Assembly: GCA_021372495.1 (NCBI GenBank)
Contig: JAJFUF010000016.1
Location: forward strand, 1-64,000
Length of the DNA: 64,000 nt
Source of the DNA: Lysobacteraceae bacterium
GTDB lineage: Bacteria; Pseudomonadota; Gammaproteobacteria; Xanthomonadales; Rhodanobacteraceae
Reading direction: 5' to 3'
Part shown: in pieces, positions 63,533-64,000 of the stretch
How positions within the stretch are numbered: the stretch's first letter is position 1
Layout: each line of letters opens with the position of its first letter
Notes under the pieces: model-generated
What the model saw: the letters and a program-made list of their open reading frames with translations, nothing else
Databases searched by the model: none
What the model was told of the DNA's origin: nothing
Made by a program: the position numbers and the translations under genes

Positions 63533-64000
63533 TCAGTAGTGGAAGTTGACGCTCAGCCATGCGCTGCGCGGCGCGCCGGGGCTGATGTTGTTGTTGCTGT
63601 TGGCGCTGGCGAAGTAGCGTTTGTTGCCCAGGTTCTCGATGTTGAGCTGCACCTGCATCGAGGGGTCGAGCGTCCAGTAGAGCGCCGCGTCGACGCGGGT
63701 GAAGGCGGGCAGCGTCACTTGGTTGTCGACGTTGGCGAAGATCGCGCCGCGGTGGACGATGCCGAGGCCGGCACCGAACTTCTGGCTGAAGTCGTAGCGG
63801 TTCCACAGCGAAACCGTATGGCGCGGCAACTGCGCCAAGCGGTTGCCCTTGACCGCGGTGGCCGACTGCGTGGCGGTGATTTCGCCGGTCTGGTACGCAT
63901 AGCCGCCCATTACCTGCCAGGCCGGCGTGATGTGGCCGGCGATGCCGAGTTCCGCGCCCTTCGCGACCTGGCCGTCGACCAAGATCATGCGGGTGGCGTC
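63533..64000 (-). CDS. TonB-dependent siderophore receptor, C-terminal part (runs off the right edge)
   Basis: The last 155 residues of an outer-membrane receptor; the N-terminus is beyond base 64000. Segments are typical of the barrel end: GAELGIAGHITPAWQVMGGYAYQ, LAQLPRHTVSLWNRYDFS, TRVDAALYWTLDPSMQVQLNIENLGNKRYF (order only), ending APRSAWLSVNFHY with the C-terminal aromatic. It likely imports a ferric siderophore. It is followed by the PepSY-associated gene. The plug domain and TonB box cannot be checked. Confidence 0.85.
   Translation of the reverse strand, partial: DATRMILVDGQVAKGAELGIAGHITPAWQVMGGYAYQTGEITATQSATAVKGNRLAQLPRHTVSLWNRYDFSQKFGAGLGIVHRGAIFANVDNQVTLPAFTRVDAALYWTLDPSMQVQLNIENLGNKRYFASANSNNNISPGAPRSAWLSVNFHY

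Overview
The window comes from a GC-rich gammaproteobacterium, most likely in the order Xanthomonadales (Rhodanobacteraceae or Lysobacteraceae). I infer this from the proteobacterial RpoD, the algZ-algR-hemC gene order, the TolB-like/TPR membrane protein with its FLEELKRR-type N-terminus, a large secreted BNR/VPS10 protein and a TonB receptor, with lipid A genes (lpxL, lpxO, pagL-like) as supporting context. Genes are dense on both strands, and most antiparallel long open frames are high-GC shadows.

Layout. 1-6.8 kb: surface polysaccharide/LPS block (gmd 5' end, GT2, GT4, O-antigen ligase-like, GT39, TPR protein, lpxL). 6.9-9.7 kb: housekeeping (dtd behind a GAGTCC tandem repeat, rpoD with promoter and terminator, tRNA-Ile2 with CAT anticodon). 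10-12 kb: TolB-like/TPR membrane protein. 12.2-18.2 kb: accessory island of visibly lower GC. Its right half is an OLD-family ATPase/TOPRIM nuclease overlapping a UvrD-like helicase (Gabija GajA/GajB architecture). Divergent from it are three uncharacterised genes: a helical protein, a HExxH putative metallopeptidase and an HNH-like zinc-binding protein. 18.5-32.5 kb: core metabolism and stress genes (rhtA, OsmC family, ECF sigma, flavin reductase, folE2, two exported proteins, MocR regulator, yfcG-type GST, OPT transporter, NlpC/P60, dinB, glk).

32.5-48.8 kb: DUF924, then a lower-GC coupled gene pair resembling nucleotide-modification-associated (Nmad3-type) proteins. Next come an ABC-2 export operon carrying the remnant of an extra permease, a flippase-like membrane protein, a DUF1254 lipoprotein, lpxO, DUF3047, the BNR/VPS10 protein and a PagL-like lipid A deacylase. 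49-54.4 kb: tripartite efflux operon (MarR, outer membrane factor, EmrA, EmrB) plus a second MarR gene. 54.5-64 kb: S9 peptidase, carboxylesterase, algZ-algR-hemC, DUF481, WYL regulator, PepSY membrane protein and the 3' end of a TonB-dependent receptor.

The candidates for an undescribed system are (i) the five-gene divergent island at 12.24-18.18 kb, where a Gabija-like pair faces an HNH/HExxH/helical-protein operon, and (ii) the translationally coupled Nmad3-like pair at 33.3-34.8 kb. Both are compositionally distinct from their surroundings and inserted between housekeeping genes. Family assignments are from motif recognition by eye; no database search was run.
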